Origin: Saccharospirillum sp.
GTDB lineage: Bacteria; Pseudomonadota; Gammaproteobacteria; Pseudomonadales; Natronospirillaceae
Reading direction: 5' to 3'
Length of the DNA: 41,928 nucleotides
Assembly (NCBI GenBank): GCA_022565595.1
Contig: JAIUML010000034.1
Location: 1-41,928 of the forward strand
Notes under the pieces: generated by a model
Database searches by the model: none
Told to the model about the DNA's origin: nothing
What the model saw: the letters and a program-made list of their open reading frames with translations, nothing else
Program-made: the position numbers and the translations under genes
Part shown: piece by piece, positions 1 to 7,342 of the stretch
How positions within the stretch are numbered: position 1 is the stretch's first letter
How the letters are laid out: every line of letters starts with the position of its first letter

Positions 1-154
1 CGATGCCGTCGAAGGCAACGGCAGCACCGCTGCCCCAGACTTCGTGACATACGCGCGTCAGTGCCGCTGTCAGAGTGGTTTTACCATGGTCAACGTGACC
101 GATTGTGCCCACGTTGACGTGGGGCTTAGTACGTTCAAAAGTAGCCTTGGACAT
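1..154 (-). CDS. tuf: Elongation factor Tu, N-terminal part (runs off the left edge)
   Basis: The reverse strand from 154 encodes about 51 residues beginning [20 protein letters not shown] and containing the GTP-binding P-loop GHVDHGKT near residues 19-26. This is the signature start of EF-Tu, the GTPase that delivers aminoacyl-tRNA to the ribosome. The gene continues beyond base 1, so only the start of the G domain is visible. A GAGAGG-like ribosome binding site precedes the ATG. It follows tRNA-Tyr, tRNA-Gly and tRNA-Thr, the order found before tufB in E. coli, which suggests one tRNA-tuf transcript. The segment after the P-loop matches EF-Tu only loosely at its very end, where the window cuts it. 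Confidence 0.96.
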   Translation of the reverse strand, partial: MSKATFERTKPHVNVGTIGHVDHGKTTLTAALTRVCHEVWGSGAAVAFDGI

Positions 155-187
155 AGGACCAGCCTCTCACCTGTTTTCACATACGCA

Positions 188-216
188 AAAGGCAGCCACT
201 GTCCGTGCCTGCCTTT
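188..216 (-). terminator. Hairpin between tRNA-Thr and tuf (attenuator or processing stem)
   Basis: Perfect 8-base arms AAAGGCAG and CTGCCTTT are separated by 13 bases in the 72-base leader between tRNA-Thr and tuf. On the minus strand the second arm ends in TTT followed by TGCG, so the U-run is short. It could reduce read-through into tuf or mark a processing site separating the tRNA part from the tuf mRNA. The stem is visible; the role is inferred. Confidence 0.4.
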
Positions 217-226
217 CGTCAATAAA

Positions 227-301
227 TGGTGCTCACGATGAGATTTGAACTCATGACCTCTCCATTACCAATGGAGTGCTCTACCACTGAGCTACGCGAG
301 C
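227..301 (-). tRNA. tRNA-Thr (anticodon GGU)
   Basis: The reverse strand folds as a cloverleaf of 75 bases with encoded CCA. The acceptor arms GCTCGCG and CGTGAGC pair with one G-U. The D arm contains GCTCAGTGGTAGAGC, and the anticodon loop TTGGTAA gives anticodon GGT. The T arm contains GTTCAAATC. It reads threonine codons ACC and ACU. It is the last tRNA before tuf, matching thrT upstream of tufB in enterobacteria. Confidence 0.97.
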
Positions 302-317
302 ATAACTTCACTTAAAT

Positions 318-391
<74 letters not shown>

Positions 392-412
392 ACATCGCCC
401 TTGCGAGGGAAA

Positions 413-497
413 TGGTGGAGGGGGACGGATTCGAACCATCGAAGCATAAAGCGGCAGATTTACAGTCTGCTCCCTTTGACCACTCGGGAACCCCTCC
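413..497 (-). tRNA. tRNA-Tyr (anticodon GUA)
   Basis: The reverse strand gives an 85-base class II tRNA with encoded CCA. Acceptor arms are GGAGGGG and CCCCTCC, the anticodon loop CTGTAAA carries GTA, a long variable arm lies between anticodon and T stems, and the T arm has GGTTCGAATCC. It is the first gene of the tRNA-Tyr/Gly/Thr-tuf group. Confidence 0.97.
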
Positions 498-509
498 AAA
501 CGGGCGCTG

Positions 510-538
510 AGTTTGCACCAAGGCCTTTCGCCTGTCAA
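510..538 (-). promoter_or_regulatory. Proximal promoter of the tRNA-tuf operon
   Basis: The minus strand has a consensus -35 TTGACA (533-538), a 17-base spacer, and a weak -10 CAAACT (510-515) followed by the GC-rich stretch CAGCGCCC. Transcription would start about six bases before tRNA-Tyr. A consensus -35 with a GC-rich discriminator is typical of stringently controlled stable-RNA promoters. The -10 matches only half the consensus, so this or the distal promoter, or both, may be used. Confidence 0.5.
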
Positions 539-626
539 CACTGATTGCGATCTTTTTCTCAATCAGAACAAGCACTTAGACCAGAGAGGCTCAGCAAAAC
601 CTGGCTCTACTGGCAAGGAGGCGCGC

Positions 627-655
627 ATCTTATTGATTCTTTTGAACAAATGCAA
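627..655 (-). promoter_or_regulatory. Distal promoter of the tRNA-tuf operon
   Basis: On the minus strand a -35 TTGCAT (650-655) and a -10 TAAGAT (627-632) are spaced by 17 bases. A GC-rich GCGCGCC discriminator follows, and an A/T-rich stretch lies upstream of the -35. It sits between the SPOR-protein gene and tRNA-Tyr and points toward the tRNAs. The strong elements and the discriminator fit a growth-rate-regulated tRNA promoter. Confidence 0.6.
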
Positions 656-695
656 GAATTTTTAAAACTGTGGATGCCCTTGTTGCGAAGGCCCG

Positions 696-1352
696 TCAGC
701 AGGAATAACGCTGAAAACTGACGCCTTCAAAATCGCGGATAATGGACTCAAGCGCACCATCCGAAATCAGTCTGGCCGACTGCACACCGATGTCCAGCAA
801 CAGTACTTCCTGGGTACGATCCACTCGCTCAATGCGTGCATTGATCGCCTGGCCAGCCAGTTCTTCCTGACGGCGCTGGGCGTTATTGCTGGAGGAGAAC
901 AGACCCAGAGAGATGCCGCCAGCCAGTTCGCCCTGACCGATCAAAAAGCTCTCGATCCCGGCGGACTGGAGTTCACTCAGGCGTTCACGCGACTCCGACT
1001 GTGAATCGAATGGTCCCAATACAACCCAGTAATCCGAGCGCACCACTTCCATGCGTGTCTGACGCTCGGATACCACCTCCAGTGCCCCAAGCCGAGCCTG
1101 AATGACCTGAGCCTGGTCATCGCCAGTCAAACCTGTTATCCGCACGCATTGTGTAGGAGCCTGGGTCGACGTCACTACCGGCTGTCTTTCGCTGGTGCGC
1201 ACGCGCTCTAGTGTCTGGGCATCGAGTCCCAGGTTGTTCAGTTGTGACTGAGGTGGGCGCACCACCTCCGCCGGTGGTTGGCTCTCCCGCCAGAACAACC
1301 AGCCGCCAAGGGCGACGTTGAGCGCAAAAAGCGTCAACACAATCCATTTCAC
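696..1352 (-). CDS. SPOR-domain membrane-anchored protein
   Basis: This 218-residue protein starts with a single hydrophobic segment (about residues 3-20, ending GGWLFW) and then a periplasmic region. Residues about 70-150 resemble a SPOR fold, with the typical strand YWVVLGPF and the helix QSESRERLSELQSAGIES. SPOR domains bind denuded peptidoglycan at division sites in other proteins. A second, weaker repeat (ISLGLFSSSNNAQRRQEEL) follows the first. The start overlaps the end of coaX by four bases, so the two are translationally coupled. This SPOR gene after birA-coaX is a familiar gammaproteobacterial arrangement. The family call is good; the cellular role is inferred. Confidence 0.8.
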   Translation of the reverse strand: MKWIVLTLFALNVALGGWLFWRESQPPAEVVRPPQSQLNNLGLDAQTLERVRTSERQPVVTSTQAPTQCVRITGLTGDDQAQVIQARLGALEVVSERQTRMEVVRSDYWVVLGPFDSQSESRERLSELQSAGIESFLIGQGELAGGISLGLFSSSNNAQRRQEELAGQAINARIERVDRTQEVLLLDIGVQSARLISDGALESIIRDFEGVSFQRYSC

Positions 1353-2068
1353 AGCAAGGTCTCCATATAAGATGTATCTGCCAACAAGCGTTTGATCCCG
1401 TCCAGTACCAAATCAGGGCGACATTCACCGCTGTACTGGCTGAAGGCGCGAATGCGTTGAGCATCCCCTCCGGTCCAGACAACCTCCAACTGTGGCCGAT
1501 TGATGCGTTGCACTGTCGCATCGACCGTTGCCGCCAGGGCAAACAGAGTGCCATTGGCGATGCAAGCATCGGTCGACCGGCCCAGGTCGACAGAACCGGC
1601 ATCAGCCACTGCCGGCAATGCGAATGTATCATCAACCAGGCTGCGGCGCATTAAACCCAAGCCTGGCAGGATGTAACCACCCAGATGCTGGTCGTCTCGA
1701 TCGAGCAGGTCAATGGTTAGCGCCGTTCCGGCGTCGATCACCAGGCTGTCCCGATCATTTCCGGACAGAGCGACCATGGTCAACCAGCGATCTATTCCGA
1801 GGCGCTCGGGGTTCTCGTAACAGAGCGAGACGCCATGCCAGCCTTGGCGAACCTCCAGCACAGCACAGCCTATACCCATCTCAAATAATAGCTGCTTGAT
1901 CTGTTGCCCCTGCACCGAAACGGATGCCACTACGACCTGCGCCACCGACCTGGCCTTGACCAGCTCGCAAACACTTGCCGCGCTTTGCAGTCGGCCACCC
2001 TCTGCACCCAGTTGATACTTTATGGATGAATTGCCGCAATCCAGCAACAAGGTTCGGGCAACTACCAT
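1349..2068 (-). CDS. coaX: Type III pantothenate kinase
   Basis: This 239-residue protein catalyses ATP-dependent phosphorylation of pantothenate, the first step of coenzyme A synthesis. It belongs to the ASKHA-fold type III kinases. Visible motifs are the N-terminal phosphate motif DCGNSSIK (about residues 10-17), GIDRWLTM, the central VIDAGTALTIDLL followed by GGYILPGLGLMRRSL, and the C-terminal VVWTGGDA adenosine motif. Length fits the family (about 240-260). It overlaps the end of birA by seven bases and is overlapped by the SPOR gene, so birA-coaX-SPOR form one operon. Confidence 0.95.
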   Translation of the reverse strand: MVVARTLLLDCGNSSIKYQLGAEGGRLQSAASVCELVKARSVAQVVVASVSVQGQQIKQLLFEMGIGCAVLEVRQGWHGVSLCYENPERLGIDRWLTMVALSGNDRDSLVIDAGTALTIDLLDRDDQHLGGYILPGLGLMRRSLVDDTFALPAVADAGSVDLGRSTDACIANGTLFALAATVDATVQRINRPQLEVVWTGGDAQRIRAFSQYSGECRPDLVLDGIKRLLADTSYMETLL

Positions 2069-3027
2069 CTTACCGAGACCTCACCGCCGTTGACGCTGTA
2101 CTGCGCACCGTTGGTGTCCAGCACCCGTAACTGGCCACTGTCATCAATACCACAGGCTTTGCACGCTGTCTGTCGATCTCCCTGAAGCAACAGGATATCG
2201 CGCTCCCTGATGCAATCGTATTCAGACCATTCAGCCAGCAGTTTGACCAGGCCTTCTTCAAACTGTAATTCCTGCAGTACCTGATGGATCTCAATCAGCA
2301 AAGCCGTCAGCAGGCTGCTGCGATCGACGAGGCGCCCGGTCAGGTCCGCCAGGCAGGCAACGGGCTGATCGACCCCTGTTGGGGTTTTGTTAACGTTCAG
2401 GCCGATACCGATAACCAGAACCGGCTGGTCCAAGGGGTTACCCTGCAATTCGCACAGTATGCCGCCCAATTTCTGTTTCTGATAATAGAGATCGTTGGGC
2501 CATTTCAGCGCCATCTCGATGCCAGTCGTTGCGCGGATCGCCCGAGCAACCGCGACACCAAAGATCAAACTGGCGCAATAGAGTGCCTTGACCGGCAAGG
2601 ATTCACGCACCGCCACCGAGACCATCACACTGCTGGCGGGCGGGCTGCGCCAGGGGCGGCCACGACGTCCGCGCCCCTGATGCTGGTAATCGGCCGTACA
2701 GACAACCCAACGTCCAGGCTCGGCTCGCTTTTCCATGACCCAACGATTGGTAGAATCCAGGTCCGGCTGGACATCAAAAACCGCCATTTTCTGGGAGAGA
2801 TCGGCAGGAAGTTTATCCAGAATTGATTGACGGTCGAGCAGGCTGATCGGCTCAGCCAGCCGGTAACCGCGCCCCTTGACGGTATAGACATCTATACCCA
2901 GTTTTTGCAGCTCCGCTACCCAATTGGAAATGGTCGGCCGCGTTACTCCCAGATACTCGGCCAGTTTCTGGCCGGACTGATAATGCTCATGGGCGAGCAG
3001 GGGGAGTAACCGATAGAGACTTTTCAT
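2062..3027 (-). CDS. birA: Bifunctional biotin-protein ligase / biotin operon repressor
   Basis: It activates biotin to biotinyl-AMP, transfers it to the acetyl-CoA carboxylase carrier protein, and as holo-repressor can bind a biotin operator. The first 65 residues form a winged helix (SGQKLAEYLGVTRPTISNWV). The ligase centre has the biotin-binding GRGRRGRPW, then LKWPNDLYY and QKLGGILCEL, then GIGLNVN. A small C-terminal beta domain closes the protein. I chose the ATG at 3027 (321 residues) over an upstream in-frame ATG at 3057, because it gives the usual N-terminus MKSLYRLLPLL and follows GGAACTCGGGC. The helix-turn-helix suggests it is a regulator as well as an enzyme. Confidence 0.94.
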   Translation of the reverse strand: MKSLYRLLPLLAHEHYQSGQKLAEYLGVTRPTISNWVAELQKLGIDVYTVKGRGYRLAEPISLLDRQSILDKLPADLSQKMAVFDVQPDLDSTNRWVMEKRAEPGRWVVCTADYQHQGRGRRGRPWRSPPASSVMVSVAVRESLPVKALYCASLIFGVAVARAIRATTGIEMALKWPNDLYYQKQKLGGILCELQGNPLDQPVLVIGIGLNVNKTPTGVDQPVACLADLTGRLVDRSSLLTALLIEIHQVLQELQFEEGLVKLLAEWSEYDCIRERDILLLQGDRQTACKACGIDDSGQLRVLDTNGAQYSVNGGEVSVRW

Positions 3028-3100
3028 GCCCGAGTTCCGTTGATCCAGACCGACCATTTTGCCTGATTTATGGGGCCCTGCCCATCATGAAGATGGGTCT

Positions 3101-3131
3101 AGTGTACTGTATCAATTTGATACAGCACACT
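3101..3131. repeat. Near-perfect 15-bp inverted repeat between potI and birA
   Basis: Arms AGTGTACTGTATCAA (3101-3115) and TTGATACAGCACACT (3117-3131) are complementary at 14 of 15 positions around a single central base. The right arm ends inside the potI stop codon. There is no U-run on either strand, so it is not a standard intrinsic terminator. It could be a transcription-factor operator in front of birA (about 75-105 bases upstream of its ATG) or an RNA 3'-end-protecting stem for the pot operon. Confidence 0.6.
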
Positions 3132-3966
3132 AATGGCCTGCCGCCATACGAGCTGCGGCTCGATTGCGCTGGTCGATCTTGCGGAACAGCAACCAACTTG
3201 AGAAGGCGACCAGAGACACGACCCCAATAATGATGGTGGCCAAGGCATTGATCTTGGGGCTGACGCCAAGCTTGACCTGACTGAACACTTCGATCGGCAA
3301 GGTGGTCGCACCCGGGCCCGTGACAAAGCTGGCGATGACCACGTCATCCAGCGAGAGAGTGAAGGACAACAGCCATGCAGAGATAATAGCCGGCGATATG
3401 ACGGGCAAGGTCACCAAAAAGAACGCCTTGAGCGGCGTTGCCCCCAAATCCAGTGCGGCTTCTTCCAGACTCTGATCCATCTCCCTCAAGCGGGAACTGA
3501 TGACCACGGTCGAATAGGCAACACAGAAGGTTGTGTGCGCTAGCCAGATTGTCAGCATGCCGCGCTGAGCAGGCCAGCCTAAAGACTGGGCCATGGCCAC
3601 AAACAGCAACAACATGGACAGGCCGATGATCACATCAGGCATAACCAAAGGAGCGGTGATCATCCCGGAAAAGAGGGTCCGACCGCGAAAACGCCGAAAG
3701 CGGACCATGACCACAGAGGCCAGAATACCAATCACTACGGCCGTGCTGGCCGAATAGAAAGCAATTTGCAGAGAACGGCCGACGGCGCTCATCAGTTGCG
3801 CATCCCGGAACAGCTCACCATACCAGCGTGTTGACCAGCCAGCCCATACCTGAACCATACGTGATGCATTAAAAGAGTAGATGACCAGCATGATCATCGG
3901 GCCATAGAGGAAAAAGATGCCCATCCAGAAAATGGTGACACTTAAACTGAAGCGACGTATCTTCAC
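3130..3966 (-). CDS. potI: Putrescine/spermidine ABC transporter permease (PotI/SpuH type)
   Basis: This inner-membrane permease of 278 residues has about six transmembrane segments and the permease EAA loop EEAALDLGATPLKAFFLVTLP near residues 165-185. With PotH it forms the channel of the polyamine importer. The open frame extends upstream to 4062, but I use the GTG at 3966. It has a strong AAGGAGG seven bases upstream, starts MKIRRFSLS, and overlaps the potH stop in a GTGA arrangement. Length matches E. coli PotI (281). It is the last gene of the spu/pot operon; the inverted repeat at 3101-3131 follows. Confidence 0.93.
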   Translation of the reverse strand: MKIRRFSLSVTIFWMGIFFLYGPMIMLVIYSFNASRMVQVWAGWSTRWYGELFRDAQLMSAVGRSLQIAFYSASTAVVIGILASVVMVRFRRFRGRTLFSGMITAPLVMPDVIIGLSMLLLFVAMAQSLGWPAQRGMLTIWLAHTTFCVAYSTVVISSRLREMDQSLEEAALDLGATPLKAFFLVTLPVISPAIISAWLLSFTLSLDDVVIASFVTGPGATTLPIEVFSQVKLGVSPKINALATIIIGVVSLVAFSSWLLFRKIDQRNRAAARMAAGH

Positions 3967-4865
3967 TGTTCCGCCTCCTTGTTCTGATAACGGTGAAACA
4001 GCATGATCGGGATGATCAACAGCGCAATCATGATGACCGCCAATGCAGAAGCCACTGGCCAATCGCGATTATTGAAGAACTCCTGCCACAATACCTTGCC
4101 GATCATGATGGTCTCGGCCCCACCCAGTAATTCGGGTATGACGTACTCACCGACAACCGGAATAAAAACCAGCATGGAGCCGGCAATAATGCCGTTCTTG
4201 GATAGCGGCAAAGTTATGCGGAAAAAGGACGTCCATTTACGAGCACCCAGGTCGCTGGCCGCCTCCAACAAGGCGTTGTCATGTTTGACCAGGTTGGCGT
4301 AGAGCGGCAACACCATGAAGGGCAGGTAGGAGTAGACGACGCCAATGTAGACGGCAAAGTTGGTATTCAACATCTGTATCGGGCTATCAATGATGCCCAA
4401 CCAGAGCAAGAAGTTGTTGATGACGCCGTTGTTGCTGAGCAACCCCATCCATGCATAGACCCGAATCAGGAAAGAGGTCCAACTGGGCAACAATACCAAC
4501 AATAACCAGGTAGGCTGCAAATGGGATGGTGCCTTGGCGATGGCATAGGCCATGGGGTAACCCAGCAGCAACGCAAACAAAGTGGCATTGAACGCCACCT
4601 TGATCGAATTCCAGTAAGCGGTGATATAGAGCGGATCGGAAAACAGCCAACTGAAGTTGCTGAACGTCATGCGGATGTTCAGCGTCTGATCCACCCACTC
4701 GAACATGGCACTGTAAGGCGGAATGCCGAGAATGGCTTCAGAGACGGCGATCTTTGCCACTATAAAAAACGGCAACAGAAAGAACACCAGCAGCCACAAA
4801 TAAGGCAACGCTATGACCAGGCGTCGACCACCGGGCAAGGCGCGGGCGAGGTCGATTTTCTTCAT
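3963..4865 (-). CDS. potH: Putrescine/spermidine ABC transporter permease (PotH/SpuG type)
   Basis: This 300-residue integral membrane permease has a cytoplasmic N-terminus, a first transmembrane helix at about residues 16-37 and roughly five more. The EAA loop LEAASDLGARKWTSFF contacts the ATPase PotG. The start ATG overlaps the potG stop (ATGA) and its own stop overlaps the potI GTG, so the three genes are translationally coupled. Together with PotF it imports putrescine or spermidine; specificity cannot be read from the permease. Confidence 0.94.
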   Translation of the reverse strand: MKKIDLARALPGGRRLVIALPYLWLLVFFLLPFFIVAKIAVSEAILGIPPYSAMFEWVDQTLNIRMTFSNFSWLFSDPLYITAYWNSIKVAFNATLFALLLGYPMAYAIAKAPSHLQPTWLLLVLLPSWTSFLIRVYAWMGLLSNNGVINNFLLWLGIIDSPIQMLNTNFAVYIGVVYSYLPFMVLPLYANLVKHDNALLEAASDLGARKWTSFFRITLPLSKNGIIAGSMLVFIPVVGEYVIPELLGGAETIMIGKVLWQEFFNNRDWPVASALAVIMIALLIIPIMLFHRYQNKEAEQ

Positions 4866-6004
4866 GAGCGCAGTACCACACCGCTGTCACCCGCCCAATG
4901 GACGTAGACAGGGTCATCCCAGGTTGGACGTTCGGCCCGGCGCTCGGTATTGACCAGAGTGGATTGCACCACCTTGCCGCTGGGTAGGCGGACATAATAA
5001 ACGGTGTGCCCCCCCAGGTAGGCGATGTCGTGCACCACCCCACTGGACCAGTTGAATTCGCCTTCCGGTTGCTCTCGTGTCATCAGCGTTTTTTCCGGTC
5101 TCAGAGCGAACAACATGTTGCGCTCATCAACACCGGAGGTGACACCATGGCCGATGTAAATCGGGCAGTCCAGGTCGGCACATTGCAGCACCATGTGGTC
5201 CTCCTGGTCTTCAATAATACGGCCATCGAAGAGGTTTACCGAACCAATAAATTCGGCCACCATCCGGCTGTTGGGGCTCTCATACACATCCACCGGTGAA
5301 CCAACCTGGCTGATAAAGCCCTGATCCATGATGGCTATTCGGTCAGCCATGGTCATGGCCTCTTCCTGGTCATGCGTCACCATGACACAGGTCACACCGA
5401 CGCTCTCCAGAATATCGACGACTTCCAGTTGCATTTCGGTACGCAATTTTTTATCCAGGGCGCCCATGGGCTCATCCAGCAAGAGTAACTTGGGCTGTTT
5501 CGCCAGAGATCGGGCCAGAGCCACCCGCTGCCGCTGCCCACCCGACAATTGGTGCGGCTTGCGCCTTGCGTATTTTTCCATATGCACCAACTTCAGCATG
5601 CGCTCCACCCGCTCGGTGATGACGTCCTTGGTCAGCTTGTCCTGCTTCAAACCAAAGGCCAGATTCTGCTCAACCGTCATATGCGGAAAAAGGGCATAGG
5701 ACTGAAACATCATGTTGATCTGGCGTTGATAGGGTGGCTGATCAGTAATGTCTTCACCGTCGAGCAATATCTTGCCTTCGGTTGGTGCTTCGAACCCGGC
5801 CAGCATCCGCAACAGGGTGGATTTACCGCTGCCTGAGGCGCCAAGTAGCGCAAAGATTTCGCCCTCGAGAATGTCCAGTTGAACATTGTCGACGGCCAGC
5901 TCTTCATCGAAATACTTGGTCACCTTGCGAATGCTGAGCAATACCTTTTTCTGGTCATGATCAGCCTGAAACTGTTGACGGCGCGCGCCAGCCGTTACTG
6001 CCAT
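4862..6004 (-). CDS. potG: Polyamine ABC transporter ATP-binding protein (PotG/SpuF type)
   Basis: This 380-residue ATPase powers polyamine import. It shows Walker A GASGSGKST (about residue 54), the Q-loop region MMFQSYALFPH, the ABC signature LSGGQRQRVALARSLA, Walker B LLLLDEPMGALD, and the switch histidine in VMVTHDQEEA. A C-terminal TOBE-like regulatory region (from about residue 280, NMLFALRPEK) is present, as in spermidine/putrescine ATPases. The ATG at 6004 follows GAGGGG. It lies 134 bases after potF, with a hairpin between that may set their relative expression. Confidence 0.95.
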   Translation of the reverse strand: MAVTAGARRQQFQADHDQKKVLLSIRKVTKYFDEELAVDNVQLDILEGEIFALLGASGSGKSTLLRMLAGFEAPTEGKILLDGEDITDQPPYQRQINMMFQSYALFPHMTVEQNLAFGLKQDKLTKDVITERVERMLKLVHMEKYARRKPHQLSGGQRQRVALARSLAKQPKLLLLDEPMGALDKKLRTEMQLEVVDILESVGVTCVMVTHDQEEAMTMADRIAIMDQGFISQVGSPVDVYESPNSRMVAEFIGSVNLFDGRIIEDQEDHMVLQCADLDCPIYIGHGVTSGVDERNMLFALRPEKTLMTREQPEGEFNWSSGVVHDIAYLGGHTVYYVRLPSGKVVQSTLVNTERRAERPTWDDPVYVHWAGDSGVVLRS

Positions 6005-6104
6005 CCGGGTTTCCCCTCTGTACTATTGTTGTGGTATTGGTTTTTTGACGGCCCTGGCCTGACAAGCCTTGTCGTTCTGTTTTTAGACGTTGTCAGGGCA
6101 AAGC

Positions 6105-6127
6105 CGTCAGGGCGCGAAGCCCTGACG
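6105..6127 (-). terminator. Hairpin between potF and potG (likely attenuating or stabilising stem)
   Basis: Perfect 9-base arms CGTCAGGGC and GCCCTGACG flank a 5-base loop. The stem begins 12 bases beyond the potF stop, in the only sizeable gap of the importer operon. No U-run follows on the minus strand. Such stems often protect the upstream binding-protein mRNA so that it is made in excess over the membrane subunits. A further copy of TCAGGGC at 6092-6098 could form an alternative stem. Confidence 0.5.
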
Positions 6128-6138
6128 AAATAGAAGTA

Positions 6139-7230
6139 TCAGCTACCGGTTCTGACCCGAGTCCAGGAGCGGGTGATTTCCCGCATCACAGAATTGGGCA
6201 GCACTTCGTTGGTGAACAAACGGGTGCCTTCTGGTGGGTAGATGCCCGGGTTTTCCAGAATCTCTGGATCAATAAAGGGCTTGGCGGCTTCAACCGGGCT
6301 GCCGTACCAGACGTAGTTGGTAATGCCCGCGGCGACTTCTGGCTGGAGGACGAAGTTGATGAATTCGTGGGCTTCCGCCACATTACGAGCATCACGAGGG
6401 ATGACCATCATGTCGGCCCAGAGGATGGTGCCTTCTTTGGGAATGAAATAATCAATCTCGTAATCTGCACCGGCTTCTTCAGCACGGTACATGGACTGGA
6501 AGACATCGCCGGACCAACCTACAGAGACACAAACCTCATTGTTGGCCAGATCGGCAATATAACGGGAGTTGTGGAAGTACTGTATATAGGGTCGTACTTT
6601 CATGAACTCGTTCATTGCCGCACGGTAGTCCGCCACACTCAAGCTGTATGGGTTAAGGCCCATGTATTGCAGCATCAAGGGGAACATCTCGTTACCGGAA
6701 TCCAGAAAGGTGATGCCACACTGCGCCAACTGAGAAGCGTAACGTGGGTTGAACACCAACTCCCAGCTGTTTGTCGGTGCCGACTCACCCAGAATCTCCT
6801 CTACCTTGTCGACGTTGTAGCCGACACCGGTGGTACCCCATTGCCAGGGCACGCCGTATTCGTTGCCTCTGTCGTAGTTCTGCAACGTCTGCATCAGCTC
6901 CATGTCGAGGTTGCCGTAATTGGTCAGCCGCGACTTGTCGAGTTTCTGGTAAGCACCCGCCTGAATCTGACGCGCCATATAATCGGTTGTCGGCACTACC
7001 AGGTCATAGCCGGATTGACCCGAGAGAATTTTGGCTTCCAGGACATCGTTGGAGTCGAAGACGTCATAAACGACTCTTATGCCAGTCTCGGCGGTAAAAT
7101 CCGCCAGAGTGGTTTCACCAATGTAATCGGACCAGTTATAGACATAGACTGTGCGCTGCTGTGCCAAGGCACCACCCGCTACAGCCATGCTCAAGGCCGT
7201 TACAGCCAGAGTTTTGCTCAGTTTCTTCAT
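6139..7230 (-). CDS. potF: Periplasmic polyamine-binding protein (PotF/SpuD/SpuE family)
   Basis: The protein has 363 residues with a Sec signal peptide, MKKLSKTLAVTALSMAVAGG, then cleavage after GALA. The mature protein begins RTVYVYNWSDYIGETTLADF, typical of putrescine/spermidine-binding proteins, and retains VYDVFDSNDVLEAKILSG and VPWQWGTTGVGYN. It captures polyamine in the periplasm for PotGHI. The open frame extends 53 residues upstream, but the ATG at 7230 is right because it starts the signal peptide and follows AGGGGAG. Pseudomonas aeruginosa has two binding proteins here (SpuD, SpuE); this operon has one, so its preference for putrescine versus spermidine is open. Confidence 0.94.
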   Translation of the reverse strand: MKKLSKTLAVTALSMAVAGGALAQQRTVYVYNWSDYIGETTLADFTAETGIRVVYDVFDSNDVLEAKILSGQSGYDLVVPTTDYMARQIQAGAYQKLDKSRLTNYGNLDMELMQTLQNYDRGNEYGVPWQWGTTGVGYNVDKVEEILGESAPTNSWELVFNPRYASQLAQCGITFLDSGNEMFPLMLQYMGLNPYSLSVADYRAAMNEFMKVRPYIQYFHNSRYIADLANNEVCVSVGWSGDVFQSMYRAEEAGADYEIDYFIPKEGTILWADMMVIPRDARNVAEAHEFINFVLQPEVAAGITNYVWYGSPVEAAKPFIDPEILENPGIYPPEGTRLFTNEVLPNSVMREITRSWTRVRTGS

Positions 7231-7342
7231 CAATCGGTACTCCCCTGCATTGTCTCGTTTTAGGGTGATGGTGAGCCACTGTTGCCAGCCCGAGTCACAC
7301 CCGCTTACAGTAAAATGAGTGCGAGCCAAACACCAAAAGATT

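Noticed and set aside
3130..4062. Longer potI reading starting at 4062
   Set aside because: The first 32 residues are out-of-frame potH sequence. The GTG at 3966 has a strong ribosome binding site and gives the normal family length.
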